Of a stretch of 63,687 bases of DNA, positions 18,050 through 27,262 are shown piece by piece. Location of the stretch: the NCBI RefSeq assembly GCF_000834635.1, contig NZ_JXQV01000026.1:1-63687 (forward strand), written 5' to 3'. The translations under genes were made by a program, and so were the position numbers. Origin of the DNA: Agrobacterium tumefaciens (lineage in GTDB: Bacteria > Pseudomonadota > Alphaproteobacteria > Rhizobiales > Rhizobiaceae). The notes below the pieces were generated by a model that made no database searches, was not told the DNA's origin, and saw nothing but the letters and a program-made list of their open reading frames with translations. How positions within the stretch are numbered: position 1 is the stretch's first letter; each line of letters begins with the position of its first letter.

Positions 18050-18502
18050 CTAATCGTTTCTCGCGCGGCGGCCAGACAGGGTCTCAATCTCTACGCTGAA
18101 AAAGACCGGCAAAGATGCAGGTTTGGGAGGCTCTATTCCCGCTGGTTTATATGCACCGGGTTCCCACCAATCGTTCTTCTTTTGTAGAAGCGACCAGGCA
18201 TACATATGCTCCCCATGCCATTTTTCGTCATCAGGCAACTCCTGGTAACGCCCTTCGACCAGAACGCTTTGCCACTCCTGTTTTGTCTCCACATGATCGA
18301 GTTGCAGACAGACATGCGGGTCGGCGCGCATGCTCTCGATCTTCTTGCCCGGCATCGAGAAAGCGTAAATCATACCACCGTGATAAATGTACTGGAGTGG
18401 CACGATATAGGGTTTGCCGGCTGCTATGCAGCCCAAATGGCATATACTGTTGGCTTCGAGCATGGCCCGGCATTCAGGCGTCGTCATCTCTTGCACGTTC
18501 AT
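18050..18502 (-). CDS. Pyridoxamine 5'-phosphate oxidase-family flavin-binding protein
   Basis: About 150 residues from the ATG at 18502 (AGGA 8 bp upstream; a longer frame to 18652 exists but lacks a good start). The split-barrel flavin fold is shown by MNVQEMTTPECRAMLEAN, ICHLGCIAAGKPYIVPLQYI, IYAFSMPGKKIESMRADPHV and QEWQSVLVEGRYQEL. Members bind FMN or F420/haem and reduce small compounds; the exact substrate cannot be inferred. It is the promoter-proximal gene of a two-gene unit with acetate kinase, suggesting a stress or low-oxygen context. Confidence 0.75.
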   Translation of the reverse strand: MNVQEMTTPECRAMLEANSICHLGCIAAGKPYIVPLQYIYHGGMIYAFSMPGKKIESMRADPHVCLQLDHVETKQEWQSVLVEGRYQELPDDEKWHGEHMYAWSLLQKKNDWWEPGAYKPAGIEPPKPASLPVFFSVEIETLSGRRARND

Positions 18503-18661
18503 GTGGCAATCCTGACGAAAGCTACGAGCAACGTCCGGAGGAGAGCTGCTGAGCGAAGTCCGGTATGCGCCTTTTAATTGTAGTTCGCAATCATAAGTTT
18601 GCATTGGAGGAGGCGCAATCGATGCTCGATCAATGGGACGCAATGCTGACATCCCAGCCGT

Positions 18662-18862
18662 TTAAGAGGAAACGCCGAAACCGGACGAAGCGCCATGGCG
18701 GCATTCCAGAGGAATACAGTGTCCCGCGACACCACTGAGACGCACCATCATGGAACTGCCGATGGCTGCTTCGAGCCGGTCTCGATCTCGGACATTCATC
18801 GGCGATATGCCAGCTTCTCGTTTGAAGTACCAGTTGCACTGCCAGTCAGCGATCGGCCCCAC
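18662..18862 (-). CDS. Small hypothetical ORF
   Basis: A 66-residue open frame whose more likely start is the internal ATG at residue 22 (MNVRDRDRLEAAIGSSMMVR). It matches no family I know and could be a chance frame or the tail of a lost gene. It fills part of the otherwise gene-free stretch 18653-19165, in which I see no RNA gene or clear terminator. Kept at low confidence because the helix-like segment and codon choice look protein-like. Confidence 0.2.
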   Translation of the reverse strand: MGPIADWQCNWYFKREAGISPMNVRDRDRLEAAIGSSMMVRLSGVAGHCIPLECRHGASSGFGVSS

Positions 18863-19165
18863 TCCAGCCTTCCCAGAGGCTCAGTAGTTGCCTGGACTGA
18901 AAATTTAAAGCCGGTATGATTTATAGAACAAAGGGATCGACGGTTCCTATTTCTTCAGGGCGGTCGGGTTGAACACCACACCGAAACGCAATCACCGAGA
19001 CCGAATACTTATCAATGGAAGGACGGTGCCAACAGCGTAGGCACCAAAATGCACTTGCGGATCAGGCGGGTGCCTCCCACCCGCCTGATTTGCGAAGAGA
19101 TGGCGTTGCGAAGATGATGCACTCCACGTCTGCATCAAGGCTGCGCTGTCGCTTTGCTTGCTTGG

Positions 19166-19614
19166 TCAAGCCTTACATCCTGTGCTCACTCCCTCGTTTT
19201 CAGCATTTGGGAAACCCTGCGCGATATCAGCGAGCGTCACTCCAGCAAACCTTTCCATCAGGCGACGTTCCGCATCCGCGAAAACATCTTTGAGCGTCGC
19301 ATTCACTGCTTTTTCGATAACGCATCCCGGCATATCGTAGGCTGGCCCAACAGCGAAAAGCGATGGTCGCCAACAGCACGGTAGATGTCTAAGAGTGTGA
19401 GATCGCCAATAGGTCGAGCCAGCGTCCATCCGCCACCGTGTCCCTTTACGGAACGAACGTAGCCCTGATCTCGCAAGCCCGCCATCGTCCGGCGGATCAC
19501 AACCGGGTTGGCATCCAGCATGGACGCAATCATGTCGGACGTCATAGGGCCATCGTGACGACCCATATGGATCAGCACGTGCAACATACGAGATAACCGA
19601 CTGTCCTGTCTCAT
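19166..19614 (-). pseudogene. Rrf2-family regulator interrupted by a frameshift
   Basis: From 19614 the frame gives an Rrf2 winged helix: [53 protein letters not shown] and [15 protein letters not shown]. The expected second half ([20 protein letters not shown], then FADAERRLMERFAGVTLADI) continues in another frame down to 19166. The switch falls at a run of four A (plus strand 19356-19359, four T on the coding strand); one more base would restore a normal 149-residue protein. Rrf2 proteins of this subgroup (no Fe-S cysteine trio, only the PGC Cys) often repress an adjacent thioredoxin-reductase-like gene, which lies here divergently. Either a true mutation relieving repression or a sequencing error. 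Confidence 0.75.
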
Positions 19615-19689
19615 GCAGCAAATCCTTCCTGCAAAAAGTCAAATATATCCCATCGCAGTGATCTTGTCACATCGAATGTGTCGTGAGAG

Positions 19690-19719
19690 TTGACATCGCT
19701 GCCTCATGATACTTATGAT
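19690..19719 (+). promoter_or_regulatory. Strong sigma70-type promoter for the thioredoxin-reductase-like gene
   Basis: TTGACA at 19690-19695 and TATGAT at 19714-19719, separated by 18 bp, lie 25-55 bp before the start codon. The expected transcript begins near 19726 with a short leader carrying AGGAG. The site is in the gap between the divergent Rrf2 gene and its likely target, where an Rrf2 operator would be expected. Confidence 0.65.
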
Positions 19720-19744
19720 GTGGCGAGAATAGGAGAGTTGATGT

Positions 19745-20659
19745 ATGGAAAATGAAATTCATGACGTCATCATCGTTGGCGGAAGTTACGCCGGTCTGTC
19801 TGCCGCAATGCAGCTTGGTCGTGCCCGACGCAAGGTGTTGATCATCGACGAAGGACTGAGGCGTAATCGGTTCGCCAGCCATTCGCATGGGTTCCTAACC
19901 CAGGACGGTGTCGATCCAGCAATGATCGCGGCCAATGCCCGAGCCCAGGTCTTGAAGTATCCGACCGTCCAATGGGTTTCAGCCAGGGCCGACTCCGCTG
20001 GCAAAATAGGCTATACCGGTTCGACGCATGCAGCTTTCGAGGTTGCGGTTGGAGACACCTGTTACCTCTCTCTCCGACTGCTGCTCGCCACGGGCGTCAG
20101 AGACATCTTGCCAAACGTTGTAGGGCTTTCGGAGCGTTGGGGGAAAAGCGTTTTCCATTGCCCATACTGCCATGGCTACGAGTTAGATCAGGGCCTGATT
20201 GGGGTTATCGCAGGATCGGAGCTTTCCATGCATCATGCGTTGATGCTACCCGACTGGGGGCCGACAACTCTCTTGCTCAACGGGACTTTTGAGCCGGATG
20301 CAGAGCAACTCGCTGCCCTTGAGGCTCGCAGAGTGACTGTGGAGCGCACCGCGGTAGCAGCGATCACGGGCCATGCCGACGTCCGTCTTAACGATGGGCG
20401 TACGCTCAGTTTTGCGGGCATCTTCGCCCTTGCGCCCCTGGAACTGGCTAGCCCCATGGCAGAACAGCTTGGATTGGAGATGGACCGAGGCCCGCTCGGA
20501 GCTGTCATCAAAACCGATCCGATGAAGGAAACCAGCATGCAAGGCGTATTTGCCTGTGGGGATGCGGCACGCATGATGGCTTCCGTAGCCCTGGCTGTAG
20601 GGGATGGAAACCTTGCCGGGGCAGGGGTGCACAGATCGTTGATGTTCGGATTGATCTGA
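19745..20659 (+). CDS. Thioredoxin-reductase-like NAD(P)/FAD-dependent oxidoreductase
   Basis: A 304-residue flavoprotein. The N-terminal FAD site reads VIIVGGSYAGLSAAMQL, the redox-active pair is HCPYCHGYE (C139, C142), and the C-terminal FAD box is GVFACGDAARM. Unlike true thioredoxin reductases, the middle NAD(P) domain has GVIAGSELSMHHAL in place of a standard GxGxxA motif, as in the short family of Rrf2-linked disulfide oxidoreductases found widely in proteobacteria. It probably reduces or oxidises a small thiol compound in the cytoplasm. Transcribed from a strong promoter divergent from the broken Rrf2 gene, with a methyltransferase 58 bp downstream. Confidence 0.85.
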   Translation: MENEIHDVIIVGGSYAGLSAAMQLGRARRKVLIIDEGLRRNRFASHSHGFLTQDGVDPAMIAANARAQVLKYPTVQWVSARADSAGKIGYTGSTHAAFEVAVGDTCYLSLRLLLATGVRDILPNVVGLSERWGKSVFHCPYCHGYELDQGLIGVIAGSELSMHHALMLPDWGPTTLLLNGTFEPDAEQLAALEARRVTVERTAVAAITGHADVRLNDGRTLSFAGIFALAPLELASPMAEQLGLEMDRGPLGAVIKTDPMKETSMQGVFACGDAARMMASVALAVGDGNLAGAGVHRSLMFGLI

Positions 20660-20716
20660 TCCTGACCCTCTTTTGGAGCGGCTGTCAAACACTGGATATC
20701 GTCAAGGAGAGAATGA

Positions 20717-21394
20717 ATGCCGCCCAGACATGATCCGTTTGCTAACGCTGCGTTAGTCGAGACCTATATCACGGAAACACCGCGAAAGGTGCCGGGGCTG
20801 GCTGATGTGCATCGGATGGCCATGCTCCTGCTCAGCGAGTGCGCCCAGAAGGATGCTGATATCCTTGTGGTTGGTGCGGGTGGAGGAATGGAACTCATGG
20901 CGCTAGCCGAAGCTCGGCCTAGATGGAGTTTCGTTGGCGTCGATCCATCCGGCCCTATGCTGGAACTGGCTCGCCGCAACGTCCAAGCCATAGTTCAAAG
21001 AGTTGAGCTTATCGAGGGCACCATCGACGCGGTGCCGGCAGACCGGTTCGATGGCGCAACATGCCTGCTCGTCCTACACTTTCTTGACAGAAGCGAACGG
21101 CTCAATACGCTAATGCAAATACACCGGCGGCTGAAACCGGGCGCACGACTGGTTGTGGCACATCATAGCGCAGGAACCGGAGATGCAGCACTTTGGCTAG
21201 CGCGCTCGGCTGCGTTTGCTGACCGGGAAACCCTTTCGTGGGAAATAGCCTCTGCTACCGGCACCGCCATGGTTGCAGCTTTGCCGCTCCTTTTTGCGTC
21301 CGAGGAAGAGGCGTTGATGCGCGAGGCCGGGTTTGGGAGTATTGAGCTTTTCTACTCCGCATTTTCGTTCAAGGGGTGGGTTGCCACAGCGTAG
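20717..21394 (+). CDS. Class I SAM-dependent methyltransferase
   Basis: A 225-residue Rossmann-type methyltransferase. Motif I is ADILVVGAGGGMELMALAEA, followed by FVGVDPSGPMLELARRN (motif II acidic loop), DGATCLLVLHFLD (motif IV) and RRLKPGARLVVAH. Such enzymes move a methyl group from S-adenosylmethionine to a small molecule or protein; the acceptor is unknown. Same strand and 58 bp from the oxidoreductase gene, preceded by AAGGAGAG, so probably one transcript. The pair may act in detoxifying a reactive compound. Confidence 0.8.
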   Translation: MPPRHDPFANAALVETYITETPRKVPGLADVHRMAMLLLSECAQKDADILVVGAGGGMELMALAEARPRWSFVGVDPSGPMLELARRNVQAIVQRVELIEGTIDAVPADRFDGATCLLVLHFLDRSERLNTLMQIHRRLKPGARLVVAHHSAGTGDAALWLARSAAFADRETLSWEIASATGTAMVAALPLLFASEEEALMREAGFGSIELFYSAFSFKGWVATA

Positions 21395-21500
21395 TGTCGA
21401 GAGGGGGACCAGACATTCTTGAGCGACGACTACTTTGCGATCGATCCCGTATAGATGGGGTAGCAGCAAGGATAGGTTATTGCGTAGCAGTCGCTCAGGG

Positions 21501-22319
21501 CTATGGTTGCAGCAGAGATTGCTGTACGAGGTGTTTCCCTCTTCCGCTTGCTTCGAGATACCGGGATGGTGTCGTCCCAAGAGCTTTCTTGAACATGGTG
21601 ATAAAGGCGGTCACAGAGCCGTATCCAAGACTTTCTGAAACGTTCTGCACAGACGTCCCTTCTGCCAGAAATCTCAGGGCGACCAGCAGGTGGAGCTGTT
21701 GCCGCCAACGTCCAAATGTCATGCCTGTCTCTCGGTTGATCAAGCGCGCGAGTGTCCGTTCGCTCATCGCCACCCGAGATGCCCAATCCGATAATGTACT
21801 GCGTTCAGCAGGATTGATGACGAGAGCATCCATAATGATTTTCAGCTTTGAGCTGGTCGGCATAGGGAGCCGAAACGTGGTTAGCTGCATGATTTCCAAC
21901 TGCCCCAGCAATACCTGCTTGAGCTGCAATTGATTGTGGTCGACCAGAGATGGAGTTTGCTCTGTCGCCGCCAGATGCAAAATAATCTCTCTTACCATTG
22001 GTGAAATTTCTATCGTGCACGGATGTTCAGGTAGACGTGCGACGTCGCGTTTCACGAATACGAAGCAGACGCTCGCGTTTGCAGTCATGCGACTATTGTG
22101 TCGTATTCCACCAGGAATCCAGACGGCACATCCCGGCGGTACGATCCAGATATACCCAGGCACCTGACAGGTCACTGCGCCTTTAAGCGCCAAAATAAGC
22201 TGCCCTGATTCATGAGTGTGCTCCGGCGTCTCTGTTTGGCATGAATCCACCGATACCCTCAAGGCAACTAGTGGGCCATCTTTTAGATCAGGCTGGAATT
22301 CGGTAAATGAAACCGACAT
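21501..22319 (-). CDS. AraC-family regulator, NimR-like
   Basis: A 272-residue AraC/XylS regulator. The N-terminal half is a cupin sensor domain (HTHESGQLILALKGAVTC, PPGCAVWIPGGIRHNS), and the C-terminal 100 residues carry two helix-turn-helix motifs (LSDWASRVAMSERTLARLI and VQNVSESLGYGSVTAFITMF). Size, cupin type and divergent placement next to a CynX/NimT exporter equal the E. coli nimR-nimT pair, in which NimR represses the 2-nitroimidazole exporter. It most likely controls the gene at 22472. Confidence 0.85.
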   Translation of the reverse strand: MSVSFTEFQPDLKDGPLVALRVSVDSCQTETPEHTHESGQLILALKGAVTCQVPGYIWIVPPGCAVWIPGGIRHNSRMTANASVCFVFVKRDVARLPEHPCTIEISPMVREIILHLAATEQTPSLVDHNQLQLKQVLLGQLEIMQLTTFRLPMPTSSKLKIIMDALVINPAERSTLSDWASRVAMSERTLARLINRETGMTFGRWRQQLHLLVALRFLAEGTSVQNVSESLGYGSVTAFITMFKKALGTTPSRYLEASGRGKHLVQQSLLQP

Positions 22320-22471
22320 GGAGCGCTTTGTCCGTTTTTAGAGATAAGATGTCATAAGCACACGGATACAGCCAACACTTACTCCCGTAAAGAGGTAGGA
22401 AAGCCGAAAGGCAAAGTTCTTCAACACCAAACGGAGAACGGGCGTCTTTACCAGCGACCGTTGACGACATC

Positions 22472-23650
22472 ATGCAAAAGCACGTTTCTGCCACCCTGCC
22501 CAAAGCTGTTTCAATAATCGCGCTCATCATGCTCGCGGCTAACCTTCGCCCTGCGCTTACCACAATCGGCCTCCTTATCGAACCGATCCGGGCAACGACG
22601 GGTATCTCGTTGACTGCTGCTGGTCTGTTGAACAGCCTTCCATTGGTGGCGTTGGGTCTGTTCGCGCCTCTCGGTCACCTCGGTCGCCGTTTTGGCGTTG
22701 AACGGATGGTCGTTGCGGCGTTGTGTCTTCTCATGATCGGAATTTTGGTTCGCTCGCAAGGGACCGCAACAACTCTATTTTTGGGATCTGTATGTCTGGC
22801 GGCTGGGATCGCAATCGGCAACGTTATGGTTCCTGGTATCATCAAGCGCGATTTTCCCACACGTTCGAAAGGTCTCACAACCACCTACGCGGTCACGCTC
22901 GGGCTGACTGCCGCTTTGGCTTCGGGGCTTGCCGTTCCACTTGCTGAAGTGTTGCCTGGTGGATGGCAGGCATCTCTTGGGTTTTGGGCAATTCCGGCCG
23001 CAGTCACGGCCTTGATCTGGGTGCCTTATACCCGCAGTGCCGAACAAAGCGCTCATCGATCAGAAAACGATAGTGTTCACGTTTCTCCATGGCAATCTGC
23101 TTTGGCGTGGCTTGTCACCCTGTTCATGGGACTGCAATCTCTTCTTTTTTACGTTGCTGTGAGCTGGCTTCCCACCGTCTTTCAGCAAAGCGGCTTTTCT
23201 CCAAAGGAGTCAGGCCTTCTTATCGTCATCTTTCAGGTTGTCGCCCTCATCGTGGCAATGGCAATGCCTCTTTTATTGAAGAAAGCCAAAAATCAGTCCG
23301 CTATCGCCGTTGTAGCTGCGCTGCTGGCAACATTCTCGGTCTGCGGATTCATAATGTTTCCCGGTGCTGCTTTGTTATGGATGACCACACTGGGGATGGG
23401 CGGCGGAGCGATGATGATTCTGGCACTTGCCTTTATAAGCCTAAGGTCGTCCAATCATCACCAAACCGCGTCCCTATCGGTGATGTCGCAGTCTGTTGGA
23501 TATCTTATCGCCGCAGCCGGGCCATTTTGCTTCGGCCTGCTTCATGACATGACTGGTGAATGGAAAATACCATTGGCAACGCTCGCAGCGCTCACCATTC
23601 TTGCTGCTTTTGCAGGGTTTGCCGCGGGACGTGACCACACCTATTCGTAA
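22472..23650 (+). CDS. MFS exporter of the CynX/NimT family
   Basis: A 392-residue membrane protein with about 12 hydrophobic segments. It begins with SIIALIMLAANLRPALTTIG, the N-terminal signature of the CynX/NimT group, includes the APLGHLGRRFGVER loop 2-3 motif and ends with a short polar tail. It is about the length of E. coli NimT, which exports 2-nitroimidazole. Divergent from the NimR-like gene with a 152-bp gap. Transported compound here is not known; drug or metabolite efflux is the best guess. Confidence 0.85.
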   Translation: MQKHVSATLPKAVSIIALIMLAANLRPALTTIGLLIEPIRATTGISLTAAGLLNSLPLVALGLFAPLGHLGRRFGVERMVVAALCLLMIGILVRSQGTATTLFLGSVCLAAGIAIGNVMVPGIIKRDFPTRSKGLTTTYAVTLGLTAALASGLAVPLAEVLPGGWQASLGFWAIPAAVTALIWVPYTRSAEQSAHRSENDSVHVSPWQSALAWLVTLFMGLQSLLFYVAVSWLPTVFQQSGFSPKESGLLIVIFQVVALIVAMAMPLLLKKAKNQSAIAVVAALLATFSVCGFIMFPGAALLWMTTLGMGGGAMMILALAFISLRSSNHHQTASLSVMSQSVGYLIAAAGPFCFGLLHDMTGEWKIPLATLAALTILAAFAGFAAGRDHTYS

Positions 23651-23773
23651 GTGGCTATGCGTCGGCTGACACCTCAACAATAATCTTAGGAGCCGCATCC
23701 GTCACTTCAAAAAACAGAGGTCTAGGCGAGCCGACTGAGTATGTCTGCCTAATTTCAGGAAATACTTCTTTAG

Positions 23774-23805
23774 GCGTGACCACCATCCTAGAGAGGTGGT
23801 CACGC
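23774..23805. terminator. Perfect 11-bp hairpin between convergent genes
   Basis: GCGTGACCACC at 23774-23784 pairs exactly with GGTGGTCACGC at 23795-23805 across a 10-base loop. It lies between the convergent exporter (ending 23650) and VOC gene (ending 23841), where a two-way terminator is expected. No T-run follows on either strand, so it could instead be a repeat-type extragenic hairpin. Confidence 0.5.
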
Positions 23806-23840
23806 AGTGATCGGCTGGCATGTAAACTAGAGTGGATTGG

Positions 23841-24269
23841 TTACTTTGCGAAAAGGCTAGCTATGTTAGCAAATGCCTTCAACTCTACGGCATTGCCGCT
23901 TGGGTCTTTGAAGAACATAGTGGCCTGCTCGCCCGCTTCGCCCTTGAAGCGAATATAGGGCTTGATGACGAAATCAACGCCTGCGTTGGTGAGCTTTTCA
24001 GCAGCGGCATTCCATTCGTCCATCGACAAGACGACACCGAAGTGACGGACTGGCACACCGTGACCATCGACGGCATTTGTAGTGGCGTCGCCAGTTTCCG
24101 CTGGCGACAGATGGGCCACAACCTGATGGCCGTAAAAATTGAAATCGATCCAGTCTGGTGAGCTACGACCTTCCAAACATCCAAGGAGACCACCGTAGAA
24201 TCCGCGAGCCGCTTCAAGATCGTTGACGGGGAAAGCCAGGTGGAAGGGGCAAAGAGGGGCAGTGGTCAT
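23841..24269 (-). CDS. VOC-superfamily protein (glyoxalase/dioxygenase fold)
   Basis: A 142-residue protein with two beta-alpha-beta-beta-beta halves of the vicinal oxygen chelate fold. It has [20 protein letters not shown] in the first half, where the His is a metal ligand, then PVRHFGVVL with a second His and [16 protein letters not shown] with the final Glu. Members include glyoxalases, ring-cleaving dioxygenases and antibiotic-binding proteins; the reaction here is unknown. Divergently transcribed from a LysR gene (104-bp gap), which probably regulates it. Confidence 0.8.
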   Translation of the reverse strand: MTTAPLCPFHLAFPVNDLEAARGFYGGLLGCLEGRSSPDWIDFNFYGHQVVAHLSPAETGDATTNAVDGHGVPVRHFGVVLSMDEWNAAAEKLTNAGVDFVIKPYIRFKGEAGEQATMFFKDPSGNAVELKAFANIASLFAK

Positions 24270-24373
24270 TCAAGTTCTCCGTAGGTTTTCTGTGATCTAT
24301 CCCTTTTAAGCAATGAGAAAATTTATTTAAAACTGTATATTGTTAGGCTGAGCAACAGGAAATTTTATGAATC

Positions 24374-25231
24374 ATGATTTCGGAATTGAAAACTCTCGTA
24401 GCTGTATCGAGGTTCGGGACGTTCTCAGCGGCCGGTGATCGCGTAGGCCTCACCCAAGCTGCGGTTAGCGGTCAGATTAAGCGTCTAGAAGATCACATCG
24501 GCGTCGCCCTGTTCACGCGCACCGGCAGGTCGGCTGTCATGAATGCCGAAGGTTTGCGGGTGCTGGAGCAGGCCAAAGCAATTATATCCATGTTCGAAGA
24601 TCTGACACATGCAGGAGAAGTTGATCCCGTCGGTTCCCTTAAAGTTGGCACTATCGCTTCGGTTCAGTCGACCCTGCTTGCACGAGCACTCGTATCTTTC
24701 CGATCCCGTTTCGCTAAACATCGTCTGCATATTGCGCCAGGGATATCGCTCAATCTGTTTGACCAAGTCGACGCAGGCGAGCTTGACCTCGCTGTGGTCA
24801 TCAAGCCATCTCACGGCGTGCCGAAAGAGCTGTCATGGACGCCGCTGGTTGAAGAGCCTTACGAGTTGGCCGTACATGCGGAGCTTGATTCCAGGGACTG
24901 GATGTCCATCCTCCGACAACAGCCCTTCATCCGCTATGAACGAACGTCTTTCGGTGGCAGACAGGTCGACCGATTTTTAAAATCCCAGTCTTTGGCCGTG
25001 CAGGACTCAATGGAGCTTGACGATTTGCAAGCAATTTTGGCTCTTGTCGGGGAGGGTCTAGGAGTGGCGATTTTACCGATCACCGAATCCAATATGCCAT
25101 TGCCGCTTGGCGTACAGACAATTCCTTTGGGTCAACACAGACTGGTCCGCGAAATCGGCATCGTGAGCAAAATGCAGACTGATGAGGCGATTAACACGCT
25201 TAAACTTTGCCTAGTTGAAGCATGTCAATAA
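24374..25231 (+). CDS. LysR-family transcriptional regulator
   Basis: A 285-residue LysR protein. The N-terminal helix-turn-helix is in MISELKTLVAVSRFGTFSAA and LTQAAVSGQIKRLEDHIGVA, followed by the linker helix and a two-lobed effector domain (VGSLKVGTIASVQS to LGVAILPITES). Divergent from the VOC-protein gene, the usual arrangement for a LysR activator and its target. The inducer cannot be told from sequence. Confidence 0.85.
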   Translation: MISELKTLVAVSRFGTFSAAGDRVGLTQAAVSGQIKRLEDHIGVALFTRTGRSAVMNAEGLRVLEQAKAIISMFEDLTHAGEVDPVGSLKVGTIASVQSTLLARALVSFRSRFAKHRLHIAPGISLNLFDQVDAGELDLAVVIKPSHGVPKELSWTPLVEEPYELAVHAELDSRDWMSILRQQPFIRYERTSFGGRQVDRFLKSQSLAVQDSMELDDLQAILALVGEGLGVAILPITESNMPLPLGVQTIPLGQHRLVREIGIVSKMQTDEAINTLKLCLVEACQ

Positions 25232-25331
25232 GCCTACCACTTGAAAATCGCCCTTTCCGAGTCGGCCTGATAAGTGGCAAGGCAGACACCGGAAGGGATG
25301 GTGAAATGGACGAGCCAAACGATCGATCTGG

Positions 25332-26000
25332 TTAGGATCGTAAAGCGCGCGAAACAAGTCTCGACAGAGCCACGCCGACCTTCTCTGAACCTGCCGTCAG
25401 TTCAAGAATGACGTTTCGTATGGCCGGCTCGGCAATAATTTGCATAAGGCAGGTCGCGACGTCTTCCCTGGGCACATCGCCGTACCGGATGGCAACATCA
25501 AGATTGACTTCACCTGTGCCTGGAGCATCCGACAATGTACCAGGACGGACGATAACCCACTCTAGATCCGAGGCGACAAGGTAGGCGTCCGAACGTTTCT
25601 TGACGCGAATGTAGTTCTCAAAACCTTCTTTGCGGTCTCCATCGCGCAGGGCATCCGGGAACGCAGAAACGAGTAAAAAACGCGGAACTCCCGCCTTCTG
25701 CGCTGCGTCTACGGAAATCTCGAGCCCCCGGCCGTCAATTGCATTGGTAACCTCTGTTCCGGCTCCGCCCGCACCCGCAGTAAATACCACGACGTCGCAC
25801 CCTTTCATCTTCAGCGCCAACTCGTCGGCGGTAAGCTGGGTGAGATCGCCCATGATTGCTGTTGCGCCGAGAGCTTCCAGTTCACGCGTTTGTTCAGGCT
25901 TGCGATGGAGCGCCAGAGCGTCGTAGCTTGCCTGTTCAAGCTGCATGATCAGATGTTTCGCAACTTTTCCTGCGCCGCCAACGATAAATACACGTTTCAT
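25332..26000 (-). CDS. NAD(P)-binding Rossmann-fold protein (atypical short-chain reductase)
   Basis: A 222-residue protein with an N-terminal dinucleotide site MKRVFIVGGAGKVAKHLI, then ALGATAIMGDLTQ and VVVFTAGAGG, the pattern of NAD(P)H-binding atypical SDR proteins such as the YwnB/HSCARG-like group. The catalytic YxxxK is replaced by ENYIRVKKRSDAYL, in which Tyr and Lys are two residues apart, so catalysis is uncertain; a redox sensor or flavin/quinone reductase role is possible. It stands alone on the minus strand between LysR genes. The 190 bp upstream of it (26001-26190) contain nothing recognisable. Confidence 0.75.
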   Translation of the reverse strand: MKRVFIVGGAGKVAKHLIMQLEQASYDALALHRKPEQTRELEALGATAIMGDLTQLTADELALKMKGCDVVVFTAGAGGAGTEVTNAIDGRGLEISVDAAQKAGVPRFLLVSAFPDALRDGDRKEGFENYIRVKKRSDAYLVASDLEWVIVRPGTLSDAPGTGEVNLDVAIRYGDVPREDVATCLMQIIAEPAIRNVILELTAGSEKVGVALSRLVSRALRS

Positions 26001-26190
26001 ACCGTTTCCCTTATTAAATTAGAGTGGATCAATGCCGATGCCGCAGATCCGATGCCTCGTAGGTCTTTTCGGCTCGCACCGTCGAACGCTTGCACCGACA
26101 TTACCGCCGAAAGCATGTTCAGCGCCGTTATAGCCTCCCGCTGCTAAGGTCACGGAAAGACGGCTTACGATCCCCGCTGGCTATCTTCCA

Positions 26191-27159
26191 CTAAGGTCGC
26201 GCCGCATTAGCATTGAGCATGAAATCAACGAAAGCGCGGAGCTTCCTCGGCATGTATTTGCGATGTGGATAATACAGATGAAAAGCGTCATCCATCCCAC
26301 TGTTCTGCTTCAGAATTTGCCGCAATTGACCGCTTATCAGCTCCTGCTTTGCAAACTGCTCAAACACGAAACCGATGCCTTGCCCCCTCATTGCCGCGTC
26401 CAGGACAGACTTCATTTCGTCGAACAACAGACGCCCCTGCACTTCGATCTGAATTATCTGGCCCTCGAAATCGAACTTCCATCCAAACCAACGGCCTCCT
26501 ATGGAATAGCGTTGCCGAATGCAATTGTGGTGCAGCAGATCATCGACGGTCTCGGGCTCCTTTCGATTTTGAAAATAGTCCGGGGCGGCTACCACTATTC
26601 TTTTCTGTACTGGTCCTAGTTGCAAAGCAACCATATCGTTCTGTACCCTTTTTCCCATCCGTATGCCGATATCAAAGCCGGCGTTGACGATGTCGCCGAG
26701 CGCGTTATCCAAAGATATCTCGACATTGATCGACGGAAAACTCGCAAGAAAGGCTTCGAGATGCGGTTCGATCAACATCCGGTATGCGACGTATGACGAG
26801 TTGACGCGCACGGTGCCAGACGGCTGATCTGTTGCCAGTAGAGCTTCCGATAGGGAGTCTCTGATCAGTGCAAGCGCGGGTGCCATTTTTGAATTCAGTG
26901 ACGAACCCGCTTCAGTCAGGCTGACGCTGCGTGTGGTGCGGTTGAATAGCCTAACATTAAGTTGCGCTTCCATGGCTTTGATGGTGCGCGACACTGCGGT
27001 GGGCGCAACGCCCAACTCTGCTGCTGCCTTGGCGAAGTTCAAGTGCCGGGCCGCCGCCTCGAACGTTAGAAGCCCCGGAAGATGCACCGGTATCGAGGCG
27101 GTCGCTATTCCAGAAAGATCGGCATGGCCCGCATCCCGGATTATGATCTTTTTGTTCAT
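26191..27159 (-). CDS. LysR-family regulator of the old yellow enzyme operon
   Basis: About 322 residues from the ATG at 27159, chosen because the helix-turn-helix (LLTFEAAARHLNFAKAAAEL, APTAVSRTIKAMEAQLNVRL) begins about 30 residues later and the longer frame to 27387 would run into the divergent gene. The effector domain follows (SGTVRVNSSYVAYRMLIEPH) and ends FVDFMLNANAARP. It is divergent from the old yellow enzyme gene with a 103-bp gap holding both promoters, so it is the likely regulator of that operon. Confidence 0.85.
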   Translation of the reverse strand: MNKKIIIRDAGHADLSGIATASIPVHLPGLLTFEAAARHLNFAKAAAELGVAPTAVSRTIKAMEAQLNVRLFNRTTRSVSLTEAGSSLNSKMAPALALIRDSLSEALLATDQPSGTVRVNSSYVAYRMLIEPHLEAFLASFPSINVEISLDNALGDIVNAGFDIGIRMGKRVQNDMVALQLGPVQKRIVVAAPDYFQNRKEPETVDDLLHHNCIRQRYSIGGRWFGWKFDFEGQIIQIEVQGRLLFDEMKSVLDAAMRGQGIGFVFEQFAKQELISGQLRQILKQNSGMDDAFHLYYPHRKYMPRKLRAFVDFMLNANAARP

Positions 27160-27262
27160 ACGATATGTCCGCTTATGACTATTCACGTCATTATCACCGC
27201 TCTCTATATTGCAGGCTAGAAACAAATTCATCATGAAACTTTGTTGCCGAAGGGAATAAAAA

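Noticed and set aside
18600..18650. FixK/FNR box upstream of the PNPOx-ackA operon
   Set aside because: The TTGATCGAGCATCGA-like sequence on the minus strand has only one good half-site and the wrong spacing.
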